From positions 1-28,557 of the forward strand of contig JAZRZG010000043.1 of assembly GCA_045601305.1 (NCBI GenBank): a DNA stretch of 28,557 nt, in the 5' to 3' direction. Below the pieces are notes generated by a model that was not told where the DNA came from, did no database searches, and worked only from the letters and a program-made list of their open reading frames with translations. Source of the DNA: Equadaptatus sp045601305 (GTDB taxonomy: Bacteria; Synergistota; Synergistia; Synergistales; Synergistaceae). Positions 5,596 to 14,170 of the stretch are shown in pieces. Both the position numbers and the translations under genes were made by a program. Within the stretch, counting starts at the first letter, position 1. Each line of letters opens with the position of its first letter.

Positions 5596-6279
5596 TTAGA
5601 GAATAATTTCTTCTCCGATTTTCATAACCTTAGCCGACACATCATTTTCAACACAAAGCCGCGCAAATTTTTCAGGGTCTGCTTTTATTGCTGGGAACGT
5701 ATCATAGTGCATCGGAACGGCGATTTTTGCGTCTGCGAATTTTGCCGCGCGCGCCGCGTCGTCTGTGTCCATTGTGTAATATCCGCCAATAGGGAGCAAT
5801 GCCGCGTCAAGATTTTCCTCCGCAAGCAGCAGCATATCCATTGTAAGCGCCGTATCTCCCGCGTGATATATTTTTCTGCCTCCGGCGCATATCAAAAATC
5901 CGCAGGCAAGTCCGGCATATTCCGCCTTGCCGTTGACTGTGTACGTCGAACCGTGAAGCGCAGGCGTAAGTTTTACTTTGCCGAACGGGAAATTAAATGA
6001 CGCGCCTATCTGCATGCCTTCCGTTTCAACACCCTGACGTGCCAAAAAAGGCGCGAGTTCTGTGGGACATATTACCGTTGCGTCACAACGGCGCGCGATT
6101 TCAACCGCGTCGCCGACATGATCTCCGTGACCGTGCGTGACAAAAATGTAATTTACGTCCGTAAAATCAGCTGCCTTTGCCGCGCTCATCGGATTGCCGT
6201 TAAGAAACGGATCGATAAGCGCCTTAATGCCGTCGGCTTCAAAATAAAACGCGCTGTGCCCAAGATATTTCAGTTTCAT
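5596..6279 (-). CDS. UPF0173 family metal-dependent hydrolase (metallo-beta-lactamase fold)
   Basis: The 227-residue protein opens MKLKYLGHSAFYFEADG and carries THGHGDHVGD (His49, His51, Asp53, His54), YHAGDTALTMDM and PMHYDTFP, which together identify the UPF0173 (YtkL/YhfI-like) group of metallo-beta-lactamase-fold hydrolases. The physiological substrate of this group is unknown. Length is typical (about 225-230). The ATG at 6279 is chosen over GTG at 6288 because GGAGGTGA lies 5 bases upstream. It has its own promoter and no close co-oriented neighbour, so it looks monocistronic. Confidence 0.87.
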   Translation of the reverse strand: MKLKYLGHSAFYFEADGIKALIDPFLNGNPMSAAKAADFTDVNYIFVTHGHGDHVGDAVEIARRCDATVICPTELAPFLARQGVETEGMQIGASFNFPFGKVKLTPALHGSTYTVNGKAEYAGLACGFLICAGGRKIYHAGDTALTMDMLLLAEENLDAALLPIGGYYTMDTDDAARAAKFADAKIAVPMHYDTFPAIKADPEKFARLCVENDVSAKVMKIGEEIIL

Positions 6280-6297
6280 ACCAATCACCTCCGTTAA

Positions 6298-6327
6298 ACT
6301 ATACCGCTACAATATGGGTATTTTCAA
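6298..6327 (-). promoter_or_regulatory. Putative promoter of the UPF0173 gene
   Basis: TTGAAA (6322-6327) and TATAGT (6298-6303) on the minus strand are spaced by 18 bases, about 18 bases before the start codon. The rest of 6330-6506 is AT-rich and I see no gene or strong signal in it. Confidence 0.45.
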
Positions 6328-6506
6328 CCGTGTCTAATTACATAGTGCATTTAAAAGGAGCGGTAAGACGTTTTATCGCGGAATAGAATATGTCAAATGC
6401 ACAGAGGCTCTGCAATTCAAATACTGCCGCTTTGAAGTTACTTTTCCCCGTCTCACTGTGGTAACCGTCATGTTTAGTATTGTGTACAGTTGTGTTATTG
6501 GACAGA

Positions 6507-6992
6507 TTAACAATTAACTGTGTCAAGCACAGCCTGCATGATTTTTATCGTCTTTTTGTATGCCTCATCACATTCGCTTGCGCGAGGTCCGGCTACATTC
6601 AGCGTAAGTTCATTTGGCAGAGTATCAAGCCATTCTATTACTTCAGGAGCACTTTTACCACTCGTAACTATCAACACAGGCCTACCGTATGCTTTTGCTG
6701 TGTCGATTGTTAAATCTGTACCTATTGATTGATCTGCTTTCCAAGGATCAATGATCAGGGTAGCATGTGAATCACGAACGTTCCAAATTGTACGCTGTTC
6801 AGTTTCTTTGGATGGAGTTTCCATAAGTTCGGGATAAACTGCAAGAAGACCGGGCTTTTCAGGATAATCTTCAGCCCACCCATCCTTTGGACACCAACCT
6901 GTAATAGGAATACCATAAGTGCGCGCAATATCCAGTGCAGCCCTGTCAACACCACTTTGACCGCCACTTCTAATTCTTGCTATTTTTTTCAT
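6507..6992 (-). CDS. YpsA-like SLOG-fold protein ('putative molybdenum carrier' family)
   Basis: The 161-residue protein starts MKKIARIRSGGQSGVDRAAL. The motifs SGGQSGVDRAALD, GWCPKDGWAED, TEQRTIWNVRDSHATLI and LNVAGPRAS follow, in order, the PF12694 family. These Rossmann-like proteins of the SLOG superfamily are predicted to bind nucleotides or nucleotide-derived ligands; the molybdenum label comes from homology, not from proof. The ATG at 6992 is used because AAGGAG lies 6 bases upstream; the ATG two codons earlier overlaps that site. The gene overlaps the end of the upstream membrane protein gene by 23 bases, so the two form one unit. SLOG proteins beside membrane proteins are known in predicted conflict systems, so a sensing role is possible here. 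Confidence 0.82.
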   Translation of the reverse strand: MKKIARIRSGGQSGVDRAALDIARTYGIPITGWCPKDGWAEDYPEKPGLLAVYPELMETPSKETEQRTIWNVRDSHATLIIDPWKADQSIGTDLTIDTAKAYGRPVLIVTSGKSAPEVIEWLDTLPNELTLNVAGPRASECDEAYKKTIKIMQAVLDTVNC

Positions 6993-7455
6993 TGGCATCT
7001 CCTTGATATTTTTTAGTTTCGTTATAAAGCCAAGTAAAATGTCTAAAGAACTCGCGTCCTGTCTGTCTGGGTGTCTGCATATCGTCTAAGAAAGGAGCTA
7101 AACTTTCATATTGGTCTAATATGCTTTGTCCCCATGAAGAACCGAGAAAACCGGCTTCTGCTTCTTTCTTAATTATGCCTGCTTGAATAAGTATCCCTGC
7201 CTGGTCATAGCTTGAACAAACTTCACTAGCTTTTGTTTTATCATCTTCAGTCCATTCAGCATAAGGCTTTTTGTACAGTTCCTTTCTAACTCTTTTGCGT
7301 GCATCAGAAAATTCATCTTTGGAAAGATATTCATGCAAATAGAAAAATGCTTCAATGTTCTGTTTTCTTGATTCACGAACAAGTTGAATAAGCGCAATTA
7401 TTATGGACAAGCCAGTTATAACTGTTGCAATATTTGCGGCTACTTCCCACGCCAT
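6970..7455 (-). CDS. Membrane-anchored DUF4760-like protein
   Basis: The 161-residue protein has one N-terminal membrane segment (about residues 4-26, ANIATVITGLSIIIALIQLV) and a cytoplasmic helical domain. The domain runs through a YLSKDEFSDARKRVRKELY segment, VCSSYDQAGILIQAGII, and GQSILDQYESLAPFL. This order is typical of the poorly characterised DUF4760-like family of membrane-tethered proteins, though I cannot verify the match. The ATG at 7455 has AGGGGGAAA 5 bases upstream. It is transcribed ahead of, and overlaps, the YpsA-like gene. Base composition is lower in GC than the flanking housekeeping genes, consistent with acquisition. Confidence 0.62.
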   Translation of the reverse strand: MAWEVAANIATVITGLSIIIALIQLVRESRKQNIEAFFYLHEYLSKDEFSDARKRVRKELYKKPYAEWTEDDKTKASEVCSSYDQAGILIQAGIIKKEAEAGFLGSSWGQSILDQYESLAPFLDDMQTPRQTGREFFRHFTWLYNETKKYQGDANEKNSKN

Positions 7456-7567
7456 AATTGTTTCCCCCTATTCGTCAATCACACAACAGCAATAAACTTG
7501 TAAAGCAACCGATGCAAAGCTATGCTGTAAAGTTTGTTTTATGCTATGTAATTTAGTTAGTTACATT

Positions 7568-9355
7568 CTAAACAAGCAGTTCGTCCGTGCGGATTGCAAG
7601 CTCCTGCAGCTGCGCTTCGTCAACCGCGCTCGGCGCGAAGGACATCGGGCACTGCGCTTTCTGATTTTTCGGGAATGCCATAACGTCGCGGATTGATTTG
7701 CAGCCGCACATAATCATAACAAGGCGGTCAAGCCCGAACGCCAGCCCTCCGTGAGGCGGCGTGCCGTAGCTGAGCCCTTCAAGGAAGAAATCAAAGCGTT
7801 CGCGCGCTGCTTCCGGCGTGAAATTGAGCGCCTTAAACACTTCTTCCTGCATTTTCGGGTCATGTATTCTTATAGAACCTCCGCCTATTTCCGTACCGTT
7901 GAGAACAACGTCGTAGGCGCGTGAGCGAACCTTGCCCGGCTCTGTGAAAAGATACTGCATATCTTCATCAAACGGTGCCGTGAACGGATGGTGCATTGCC
8001 ATCCAGCGGTTTTCTTCATCACTCCATTCAAGAAGCGGGAATTCCGTAACCCAAAGGAATTTAAAGCCTTCTTCGACAAGCCCTTTTTCGCGGGCAATTT
8101 CAAGGCGAATCTGTCCGAGAATTGTGCATGCCTTCTGCCAGTCGACATCTGCCATTAGGAAGAGAGCGTCCCCGTCTTCAATTTCCGCAATTTCACGAAG
8201 TTTTGCCATACGTGCTTCGTCAAGGAATTTAACAAGCGGTCCTTTGAGTTCCCCCTCTTTGATCTGGAAATTTGCCATACCTGCCGCGCCAAGCTTCTTC
8301 GCCCTGTCTTCAAGCACTGTGAGTTCCTTGCGTGAGAGCACCGCGCCGCCTTTAAGTTTCAGTCCTTTGACTGTACCGCCGTTTGCGATAAGTCCGGCGA
8401 ACGGATTTTCTCCGCCTGCGAAAACTTCCGCAAGGTCAACCATCTTCATGTCTATGCGAAGGTCAGGTTTGTCACTGCCGTAGAGATCCATAGCCTCTTT
8501 CCACGTCATACGGAGGAACGGTGTTTTTATTTCAACTCCGAGGACTTCTTTGAACACGCCTGAGAGATACCCTTCGATAAGGCTATAGATGTCTTCTTCC
8601 GTTGGGAAACTCATTTCAAGGTCTATCTGCGTAAATTCAGGCTGTCTGTCAGCGCGGAGGTCTTCATCTCGGAAACATTTTACTATCTGTATATAACGCT
8701 CACAGCCGCCAACCATAAGCAGCTGCTTGAAAAGCTGCGGTGACTGCGGAAGCGCGTAGAATTTACCCGGGTTAAGGCGGCTCGGAACAAGGAAGTCACG
8801 CGCGCCTTCAGGTGTTGAACGGGTAAGCATAGGCGTTTCAATGTCAAGGAAACCGTTTTGGGCAAAATAATTTCTTGTGAAAAGCGTTATGTCGTTGCGT
8901 TTTTTGAGATTATCCTGCATACGTTCGCGGCGAAGGTCAAGATAACGGTATTTCATGCGAAGATCTTCATTGACCTCGTCTGCGCTGTCCATTTCAAACG
9001 GCGGCAGTTTTGACGGTGAAAGAACCATGAAATCAGAAACAACAACTTCCACTCTGCCGGTCGCAAGCTCAGGATTTTCCGTTCCCTCAGGACGTATGCG
9101 TAGTTTGCCTTTTACCGCAAGGCAGTATTCGCTGCGAAGCGCACCGGCTCTTGAATGAGCTTCAGCGTTGAGTTCAGGGTTAAAAACAAGCTGCGTTACG
9201 CCTGTCTTGTCCCAAAGTTCGATAAAAATAATCCCGCCGAGGTCGCGTCTCGCGCGAAGCCAGCCGTTGAGTACGACTTCCTTTCCGGCATCCGCTTCAC
9301 GCGGTTCGCCGCATTTCATTGTCCTCTGCCATTCGGCATTAAAATAGCGTTCCAT
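7568..9355 (-). CDS. aspS: Aspartyl-tRNA synthetase
   Basis: The 595-residue protein is a full-length bacterial AspRS. It has an N-terminal OB-fold anticodon-binding domain (residues about 1-105), the class II core with motif 2 (KCFRDEDLRADRQPEFTQ), the GAD insertion domain typical of bacterial AspRS (about 290-405), and motif 3 in GGLAFGLDRLVM. It charges tRNA-Asp with aspartate in the cytoplasm. In the OB fold the sequence RRDLGGIIF has leucine where many non-discriminating enzymes have histidine, which favours a discriminating, Asp-only enzyme (inference from family knowledge). The ATG at 9355 follows GGAGGA; the GTG at 9361 is in frame but less likely. It is second in the hisS-aspS operon, 49 bases after hisS. 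Confidence 0.97.
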   Translation of the reverse strand: MERYFNAEWQRTMKCGEPREADAGKEVVLNGWLRARRDLGGIIFIELWDKTGVTQLVFNPELNAEAHSRAGALRSEYCLAVKGKLRIRPEGTENPELATGRVEVVVSDFMVLSPSKLPPFEMDSADEVNEDLRMKYRYLDLRRERMQDNLKKRNDITLFTRNYFAQNGFLDIETPMLTRSTPEGARDFLVPSRLNPGKFYALPQSPQLFKQLLMVGGCERYIQIVKCFRDEDLRADRQPEFTQIDLEMSFPTEEDIYSLIEGYLSGVFKEVLGVEIKTPFLRMTWKEAMDLYGSDKPDLRIDMKMVDLAEVFAGGENPFAGLIANGGTVKGLKLKGGAVLSRKELTVLEDRAKKLGAAGMANFQIKEGELKGPLVKFLDEARMAKLREIAEIEDGDALFLMADVDWQKACTILGQIRLEIAREKGLVEEGFKFLWVTEFPLLEWSDEENRWMAMHHPFTAPFDEDMQYLFTEPGKVRSRAYDVVLNGTEIGGGSIRIHDPKMQEEVFKALNFTPEAARERFDFFLEGLSYGTPPHGGLAFGLDRLVMIMCGCKSIRDVMAFPKNQKAQCPMSFAPSAVDEAQLQELAIRTDELLV

Positions 9356-9404
9356 GTACACTCCTCCCCCGACCGGCGGCCGGATATATATTTAGCCTTT
9401 TACT

Positions 9405-10661
9405 TTATTTACTGCTCAGTTCACTGACTGTCTGAGCGCGGTTTACTTCACGCTGTGCCGCGTCTGCAAGATTTTTCAGCGTCACGACACCCTTTTCAAT
9501 TTCATTTCCGCCAAGTATGCAGGCAAATTCCGCAACTGAGGCTGCCGTTTTCATCTGTGCTTTCATACTGCGGCAGTTGTAGTCCATATCTGCCGAAACT
9601 CCCGCAGAGCGAAGCTCATGCACAAGTTTAACAGCCTCCATGCGACACTCTTTGTCCGCATAAACAACATAAACCTTTGTTGACAAAGTCTTGCCGAACG
9701 AGCAGCCCTGCGCTTCCATTGTGAGAATAACACGGTCAACGCCTGCGGCAAAGCCGATTCCCGGTGTGTGCGCGCCGCCTATGGACTCTGCCAGATTGTC
9801 ATAGCGTCCTCCGCCGCATACCGCGTTCTGCGCGCCAAGGTCACCCGACTGAATTTCAAAAGCAGTCTTTGTGTAGTAGTCAAGACCGCGAACAAGCCGT
9901 TTGTCAAGAATTGTGACAGCGCCTATTTTTTCAAGCCCCTCGCGCACTTCGTTAAAATGTTCTTTACATTCGTCGCAGAGACAGTCAAGAATCGACGGCG
10001 CATTTTCGGTGATTGCTTTGTCCGCAGGACTTTTGCAGTCCAAAATTCTGAGCGGATTCCTGTCAAAACGGCTCTTGCAGGAGTCGCAAAGCTCATCAAG
10101 GCGCGGACGAAGGAAATCCTGCAGCGCTTTTCTGTAAATCGGGCGGCATTTCGGACAGCCGACAGAATTGAGAACAACCTGAAGATTTTTCAGTCCGAGT
10201 CTGCGGAAAAGTTCCATTGCGTAGTCAATAATTTCAATATCAAGCGCAGCGTCCTGCGAGCCGATGGCCTCAACGTCCATCTGAACAAACTGACGGTAAC
10301 GCCCTTTCTGCGGACGCTCGTAACGGAACATCGGCCCCATGCCCCACATTTTGACAGGCTGAACGCCGTTTCTCATGTCATGTTCAAGATACGCGCGCAC
10401 CATTGATGCGGTCATTTCAGGACGCAGAGTAACACTTCTGCCGCCGCGGTCAAGGAACGTGTACATTTCTTTTTCAACAACATCGGTTGTTTCACCGACA
10501 CCGCGGCTGAAAAGTTCCGTATGCTCGAAAATAGGCAGCTGAACCTTGCCGTAACCAAAATCACGGGCAACCTCTGCTGAAATCTCAGCTACATATTCCC
10601 ATTTCCGGGCTTCTTCGCCAAGCACGTCTTTTGTGCCGCGCGGAGCTTTGACTGCTTCCAT
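9405..10661 (-). CDS. hisS: Histidyl-tRNA synthetase
   Basis: The 418-residue class II synthetase begins with the typical VKAPRGTKDVL. Visible signatures are TLRPEMTASMVRAY, the motif 2 region FRYERPQKGRYRQF, the histidine-binding LVRGLDYYT, and motif 3 GIGFAAGVDRVIL. An insertion carries CPKC, CDSC and CLCDEC, enough cysteines for a structural zinc site, as seen in some Firmicutes-like and Synergistota-like HisRS. The C-terminal anticodon-binding domain is complete. The ATG at 10661 has GGAGG 9 bases upstream, so the frame beginning at 10685 is not used. It is the first gene of the hisS-aspS operon, which is a widespread arrangement. Confidence 0.97.
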   Translation of the reverse strand: MEAVKAPRGTKDVLGEEARKWEYVAEISAEVARDFGYGKVQLPIFEHTELFSRGVGETTDVVEKEMYTFLDRGGRSVTLRPEMTASMVRAYLEHDMRNGVQPVKMWGMGPMFRYERPQKGRYRQFVQMDVEAIGSQDAALDIEIIDYAMELFRRLGLKNLQVVLNSVGCPKCRPIYRKALQDFLRPRLDELCDSCKSRFDRNPLRILDCKSPADKAITENAPSILDCLCDECKEHFNEVREGLEKIGAVTILDKRLVRGLDYYTKTAFEIQSGDLGAQNAVCGGGRYDNLAESIGGAHTPGIGFAAGVDRVILTMEAQGCSFGKTLSTKVYVVYADKECRMEAVKLVHELRSAGVSADMDYNCRSMKAQMKTAASVAEFACILGGNEIEKGVVTLKNLADAAQREVNRAQTVSELSSK

Positions 10662-10702
10662 AACACTGTGCCTCCGACAACTCATTCAATTTACAAAAGA
10701 AT

Positions 10703-10731
10703 ATAATACTGTATTTTCCGCTTACAGGCAA
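10703..10731 (-). promoter_or_regulatory. Promoter of the hisS-aspS operon
   Basis: TTGCCT (10726-10731) and TATTAT (10703-10708) on the minus strand are spaced by 17 bases, about 40 bases before the hisS start. No T-box leader is visible because the leader is too short. Confidence 0.6.
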
Positions 10732-10752
10732 GAAAATAATAACATATCAGCA

Positions 10753-10785
10753 AAAAATGAAATATCGCCGGATTTCTCCGGCGAT
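10753..10785 (-). terminator. Rho-independent terminator of the L,D-transpeptidase gene
   Basis: On the minus strand ATCGCCGG pairs with CCGGCGAT (10778-10785 with 10764-10771) around a six-base loop, followed by ATTTCATTTTTTG. It lies 21 bases past the stop codon of the transpeptidase gene and before the hisS promoter. Confidence 0.85.
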
Positions 10786-10806
10786 GCGGGCGGGATAACC
10801 CGGCTG

Positions 10807-11391
10807 TTAAATCGTTTCCCTGTAGAAAAATCTCTCTTCACACGCATGGCTTCCGTTGTATGCCCGCGCATCGTCAACGCCGTCAATAATTTCAAGGTGC
10901 ATCGGCGGAGTAACGTACTTTGACAGCGCGGTTATATCGCTGTTTCTCAAACGCACGCAGCCGTGCGTCACCCTCTTGCCTATGGAACGGGGAGAACCCG
11001 TGCCGTGAATGGCAATCTGCCAGTTGTTGTAAAAAGATATTAACTTCGCGCCGTACGCAGGGTACGGTTCGCCTTTTTCTCCGAACCATTCAGGGTCATA
11101 CAGAATTTTTGAAGCGTCCTGAATTACGCGCCATATTTTGAAAGTGCCGGTCGGAGTGATGAGATCAAAACGGCTTGTTTTCTTAAAACCGACGCCGCGT
11201 CCGCAGGCGATAGGATATGCAGCCTGCTTTTCCCTGCCTTTATACAGCGTAAGATTCATCTTCGCTTTATTGATGCGTATCCAGTATTCATTTTCCTTCG
11301 GCTGCCAGTTCGTCTGACGCGCGGCACACGCCTGTGTCGCGAACAGCCCCGCGCAGAACAGCACCGACAGCAGAACAGCAAATCTCCTCAT
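10807..11391 (-). CDS. L,D-transpeptidase family protein (YkuD domain), exported
   Basis: The 194-residue protein has an N-terminal signal peptide (MRRFAVLLSVLFCAGLF, likely cleaved after ACA near residue 23). A YkuD domain follows: residues 36-50 begin it, TPTGTFKI is at 80-86, and the catalytic centre is IHGTGSPRSIG (His129) then THGCVRLRN (His143, Cys145). Such enzymes form 3-3 peptidoglycan cross-links or attach proteins to the wall in the periplasm, using a cysteine thioester. A TATAAT lies at 11429-11434 on the minus strand, about 40 bases upstream, without a clear -35 box. The gene is monocistronic, with its own terminator. Confidence 0.9.
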   Translation of the reverse strand: MRRFAVLLSVLFCAGLFATQACAARQTNWQPKENEYWIRINKAKMNLTLYKGREKQAAYPIACGRGVGFKKTSRFDLITPTGTFKIWRVIQDASKILYDPEWFGEKGEPYPAYGAKLISFYNNWQIAIHGTGSPRSIGKRVTHGCVRLRNSDITALSKYVTPPMHLEIIDGVDDARAYNGSHACEERFFYRETI

Positions 11392-11533
11392 AAAGCCTCA
11401 TCCCGCATATTAAGAATTTGTGTAACTAATTATACAACTGTTCCGTAAAAATGGTGACTTTTTTAACTTCGCCGTGAAATATCTCAATCTCTATTGAAAT
11501 TTTGCAGAGCGTTCAGTTATTTTAAGTTAATGC

Positions 11534-12898
11534 CTATGCTTCTATCTTTTTAACTTTTCTGTTACAGCACATTCTGAAAAAAAGCAACGTAACCGTCAGC
11601 GACGCGACTTCGGCTATCGCAAAAGCCCACCACACTGCGTTAAGCCCAAACAGCACAGACAAAACAAATGCTGCCGGAAGCAGAAAAACAAGCTGGCGGG
11701 TGATTGAGTTTACCATGCTCATCCACGCGTCCCCCATTGCCTGGAAAAATCCTCCGATAACTATACAGGCTCCGGCAAGCGGGAAATGCCAGCCAATCCG
11801 CCTGAGCGCAACCGTTCCTATAGCAAGCATATTGTCCGACGCATCGAAAATTTTCAGAAGCAGCGGCGCCTCAAATTCAAAGAACAGAAAACCGCAGAAC
11901 ATAACAGAAACAGCGCCGCACACGGCAAGTTTCAGCGTACGCATCATTCGTGACGGTTTTTTTGCGCCGTAGTTGTATGCAATTATCGGTATCATTCCCT
12001 GATTAAGTCCGAAAATCGGCATAAAGATAAAGCTCTGCAGCTTGAAATACACACCGAGAACGGCTGCTGCCGTTGAGGAATAGGCAAGCAGTATTTTGTT
12101 GAAGCCGTAAACCATAAACGAGCCTATCGAACACATTATTGTAACAGGAATACCCACTATGTATATTGATTTTACGGTAGGCAGGTGCGGTTTGAAACAT
12201 TCCGGACTGAAAGTGATTTCCTTATTTTTAGTACAGTTGAAATAGATTGCAATACACATTTGCAGAGCCTGACCGAGAACAGTAGCTATAGCTGCGCCTT
12301 TTATGCCCATTGCAGGACAGCCGCACAAGCCGAAAATCATAATCGGGTCAAAAATCATGTTGACAAGAGAACCGCCTGCCTGTGCAATCATCGAATAAAA
12401 GCTCTTGCCGGTTGAAATAAGCAGTCTTTCAAAGGTAATGGCACCCGCCGGAAACACCGCAAAAAGCAGAAGAATTGCAGTGTAATCAACGCCAAGTTCT
12501 GTAATCGCGCTCTGCCCGAGCTGTGTTTCGTAGAAAAACCGCGTACAAGTCAGCGCTGTCACAAAGGCAACCACTCCGGTAAAAAGTCCGAGCAGTATCC
12601 CGTTGCCTGCCGCAAAATTAACCGCGCGCTGATTTTTCTCGCCAAGCCGCTTTGACAGCAGCGCGTTGATGCCTGAGGCTGTGCCTATCGAAATCGCGTG
12701 AAAAACGTTAAGAATCGGAAAAGCAAGCGAAACAGCGGTAAGCGCATCTTCGCTCAGCCGCGCCACAAACAGGCTGTCCACAATGTTGTAAAGCGCCTGC
12801 ACAAGCATTGAGAACATTATCGGTACGGACAACGTCAGAAGGAGTCTTCTTTCCGGCATATATCCCATTCTGTTTTCTTTCATTGCCGCTTCAGACAA
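11534..12898 (-). CDS. MATE family multidrug/drug-proton (or sodium) antiporter
   Basis: The protein has about 454 residues with 12 predicted membrane segments. It contains the family patterns SVPIMFSMLVQALYNIVDS-FVA near the N-terminus and LNQGMIPIIAYNYGA at the start of the second half. It belongs to the DinF/NorM-like MATE exporters, which move cationic compounds out using H+ or Na+ gradients. The start is debatable. TTG at 12898 has AAAGGAG 8-9 bases upstream, whereas ATG at 12883 (MKENRMGYMPERR), which looks like the usual family N-terminus, has no clear ribosome binding site. Downstream of the metallo-beta-lactamase/DUF3006 pair, with a gap of about 100 bases. Substrate unknown. Confidence 0.9.
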   Translation of the reverse strand: MSEAAMKENRMGYMPERRLLLTLSVPIMFSMLVQALYNIVDSLFVARLSEDALTAVSLAFPILNVFHAISIGTASGINALLSKRLGEKNQRAVNFAAGNGILLGLFTGVVAFVTALTCTRFFYETQLGQSAITELGVDYTAILLLFAVFPAGAITFERLLISTGKSFYSMIAQAGGSLVNMIFDPIMIFGLCGCPAMGIKGAAIATVLGQALQMCIAIYFNCTKNKEITFSPECFKPHLPTVKSIYIVGIPVTIMCSIGSFMVYGFNKILLAYSSTAAAVLGVYFKLQSFIFMPIFGLNQGMIPIIAYNYGAKKPSRMMRTLKLAVCGAVSVMFCGFLFFEFEAPLLLKIFDASDNMLAIGTVALRRIGWHFPLAGACIVIGGFFQAMGDAWMSMVNSITRQLVFLLPAAFVLSVLFGLNAVWWAFAIAEVASLTVTLLFFRMCCNRKVKKIEA

Positions 12899-13005
12899 AC
12901 GCAGTTCTCCTTTTTGACATATCACAGCTATTTTACAACCATTTCACGCGAATAAAACACAAATCTGCATGCCCTGCGGCACTCAGATACAAACATACAC
13001 AGCAG

Positions 13006-13224
13006 TTACTGCGACGTAAGTTCGCGCAGTAAATTCTCACACTCCTGTTTTGCGCTGTCAGTTGCCGCTTTGTCAATCTCAAACAATACCGCCAGCCAAT
13101 CCCCTTCACGCGCGTCTTTCGGCAGCAGCGCCTTCGGCACGACAAATTCTTCTCTGCCGAACAGCAGCCGCGCTTTATTGCCGTTAATGGAATCAAGAAA
13201 AACTTTTTCTGTCTTATCTGTCAT
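13006..13224 (-). CDS. DUF3006-type small protein coupled to a ComEC-like hydrolase
   Basis: The 72-residue protein has a short beta-rich pattern: KVFLDSINGNKARLLFGREE then FVVPKALLPKDAREGDWL, followed by a helix. This is characteristic of the DUF3006 family, whose members regularly sit beside ComEC/Rec2-like metallo-beta-lactamase genes. Its ATG lies inside the last codons of the upstream gene (11-base overlap), so translation is probably coupled. The function of the family is not known; binding to the partner hydrolase is a reasonable guess. Confidence 0.7.
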   Translation of the reverse strand: MTDKTEKVFLDSINGNKARLLFGREEFVVPKALLPKDAREGDWLAVLFEIDKAATDSAKQECENLLRELTSQ

Positions 13225-14131
13225 TTTTTACAACCTGCTTTTTATTGTATTTAATTTCTCTGCCGTCGGTTGCAAGGCATACTGTACCGTCAACAGTGTC
13301 AAAACGGATAAGGTTAAATTTGTTTATCGCCTTTACCGCCTGTTTGTGAGGATGTCCGTACTTGTTGCCCTCACCGTAACTGAGCGTGATAAATTTCGGA
13401 CGCACACGGTTTAACAGCCAATTATTCGTTCCGTTGCTGCTGCCGTGGTGTGCCGCCTTAAGAACTGTTGCACGGGGTATCGCAAATGTATCGCGTTCAT
13501 CACGTTCCATATCTCCTGTCATAAAGAAACTGACCTGGCCGTAACTGACAAGCATTACAATGCTGTTGTTGTTCGGGTCGCTGCTTGTATTTTTCAGGTA
13601 TCTGACCTTAGGGGCAAGCACCTTAACCGAAACCTTGCCGAAATTCTTAATATACCCCGCCTGAGGCACCTTGAACGGAATTTTTTTGTCTTTAACCGCC
13701 TGATAAAACTCCTTCTGCAGATTTGAGCCGTGAATATAACCACTGTCCCAAACCTCGCCGATGGCATATTTTTTAATAATTTTTGCCGTTACGCCGATAT
13801 GGTCTGAATGGGGGTGGGTCACGACAAGCAGGTCAATTTTTTTAACATCGTGCTCTTTCAAAAAAGCGTTTATCGCAGCGAAACTTTTCGGTGTACCGGC
13901 GTCAACAAGCATACATTGACTATTCGGAAACGAAAAGAACGTACAGTCTCCCTGTCCGACATTGACTGCATAATAACGCAGCATTGAAGCATCTCCGACT
14001 TCATCTGTTGATGACAGCCCTGCAAATGAACGGGCACTGCGTTGTCCTGCGACAAAAATACAAAGTGAAACCAATATGAGCAACAGCATCAATATATTTC
14101 TGTTTTTGGCTGATTTTTTTGTTCCTGCCAC
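13214..14131 (-). CDS. ComEC/Rec2-like metallo-beta-lactamase-fold hydrolase, membrane-anchored or exported
   Basis: The 305-residue protein has a positively charged start and a hydrophobic segment (residues about 13-29, ILMLLLILVSLCIFVAG), then the hydrolase domain alone, without the ComEC channel. Metal-site motifs are VVTHPHSDHIG (His106, His108, Asp110, His111), FFMTGDMERDE and KAAHHGSSNG. The N-terminal VNVGQGDCTF is typical of the competence-related group. Such stand-alone proteins may degrade extracytoplasmic nucleic acids or other phosphodiesters. The start is GTG 14131, with AAGGAGG 7 bases upstream. The upstream divergent promoter at 14132-14159 abuts this start codon. Confidence 0.85.
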   Translation of the reverse strand: MAGTKKSAKNRNILMLLLILVSLCIFVAGQRSARSFAGLSSTDEVGDASMLRYYAVNVGQGDCTFFSFPNSQCMLVDAGTPKSFAAINAFLKEHDVKKIDLLVVTHPHSDHIGVTAKIIKKYAIGEVWDSGYIHGSNLQKEFYQAVKDKKIPFKVPQAGYIKNFGKVSVKVLAPKVRYLKNTSSDPNNNSIVMLVSYGQVSFFMTGDMERDERDTFAIPRATVLKAAHHGSSNGTNNWLLNRVRPKFITLSYGEGNKYGHPHKQAVKAINKFNLIRFDTVDGTVCLATDGREIKYNKKQVVKNDR

Positions 14132-14159
14132 TTGTATCCCTCCTTAAAGGGTTTATACT
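14132..14159 (+). promoter_or_regulatory. Putative promoter of the AEC-chromate transporter operon
   Basis: TTGTAT (14132-14137) and TATACT (14154-14159) are spaced by 16 bases. Transcription would start near 14166, leaving only about 5-10 bases before the candidate start codons at 14171 and 14177. The -35 box directly abuts the start codon of the divergent hydrolase gene, and its ribosome binding site lies in the spacer. Confidence 0.45.
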
Positions 14160-14170
14160 ATTCACGGGTG

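Noticed and set aside
6338..6526. Minus-strand 62-codon frame after the SLOG gene
   Set aside because: It begins with TTG inside the SLOG gene end, lacks a ribosome binding site and has no recognisable pattern.
7932..8483. Plus-strand frame of 183 codons inside aspS
   Set aside because: The sequence is low in protein-like order (Ser/Arg/Pro-rich), has no ribosome binding site, and is fully covered by the well-conserved AspRS frame.
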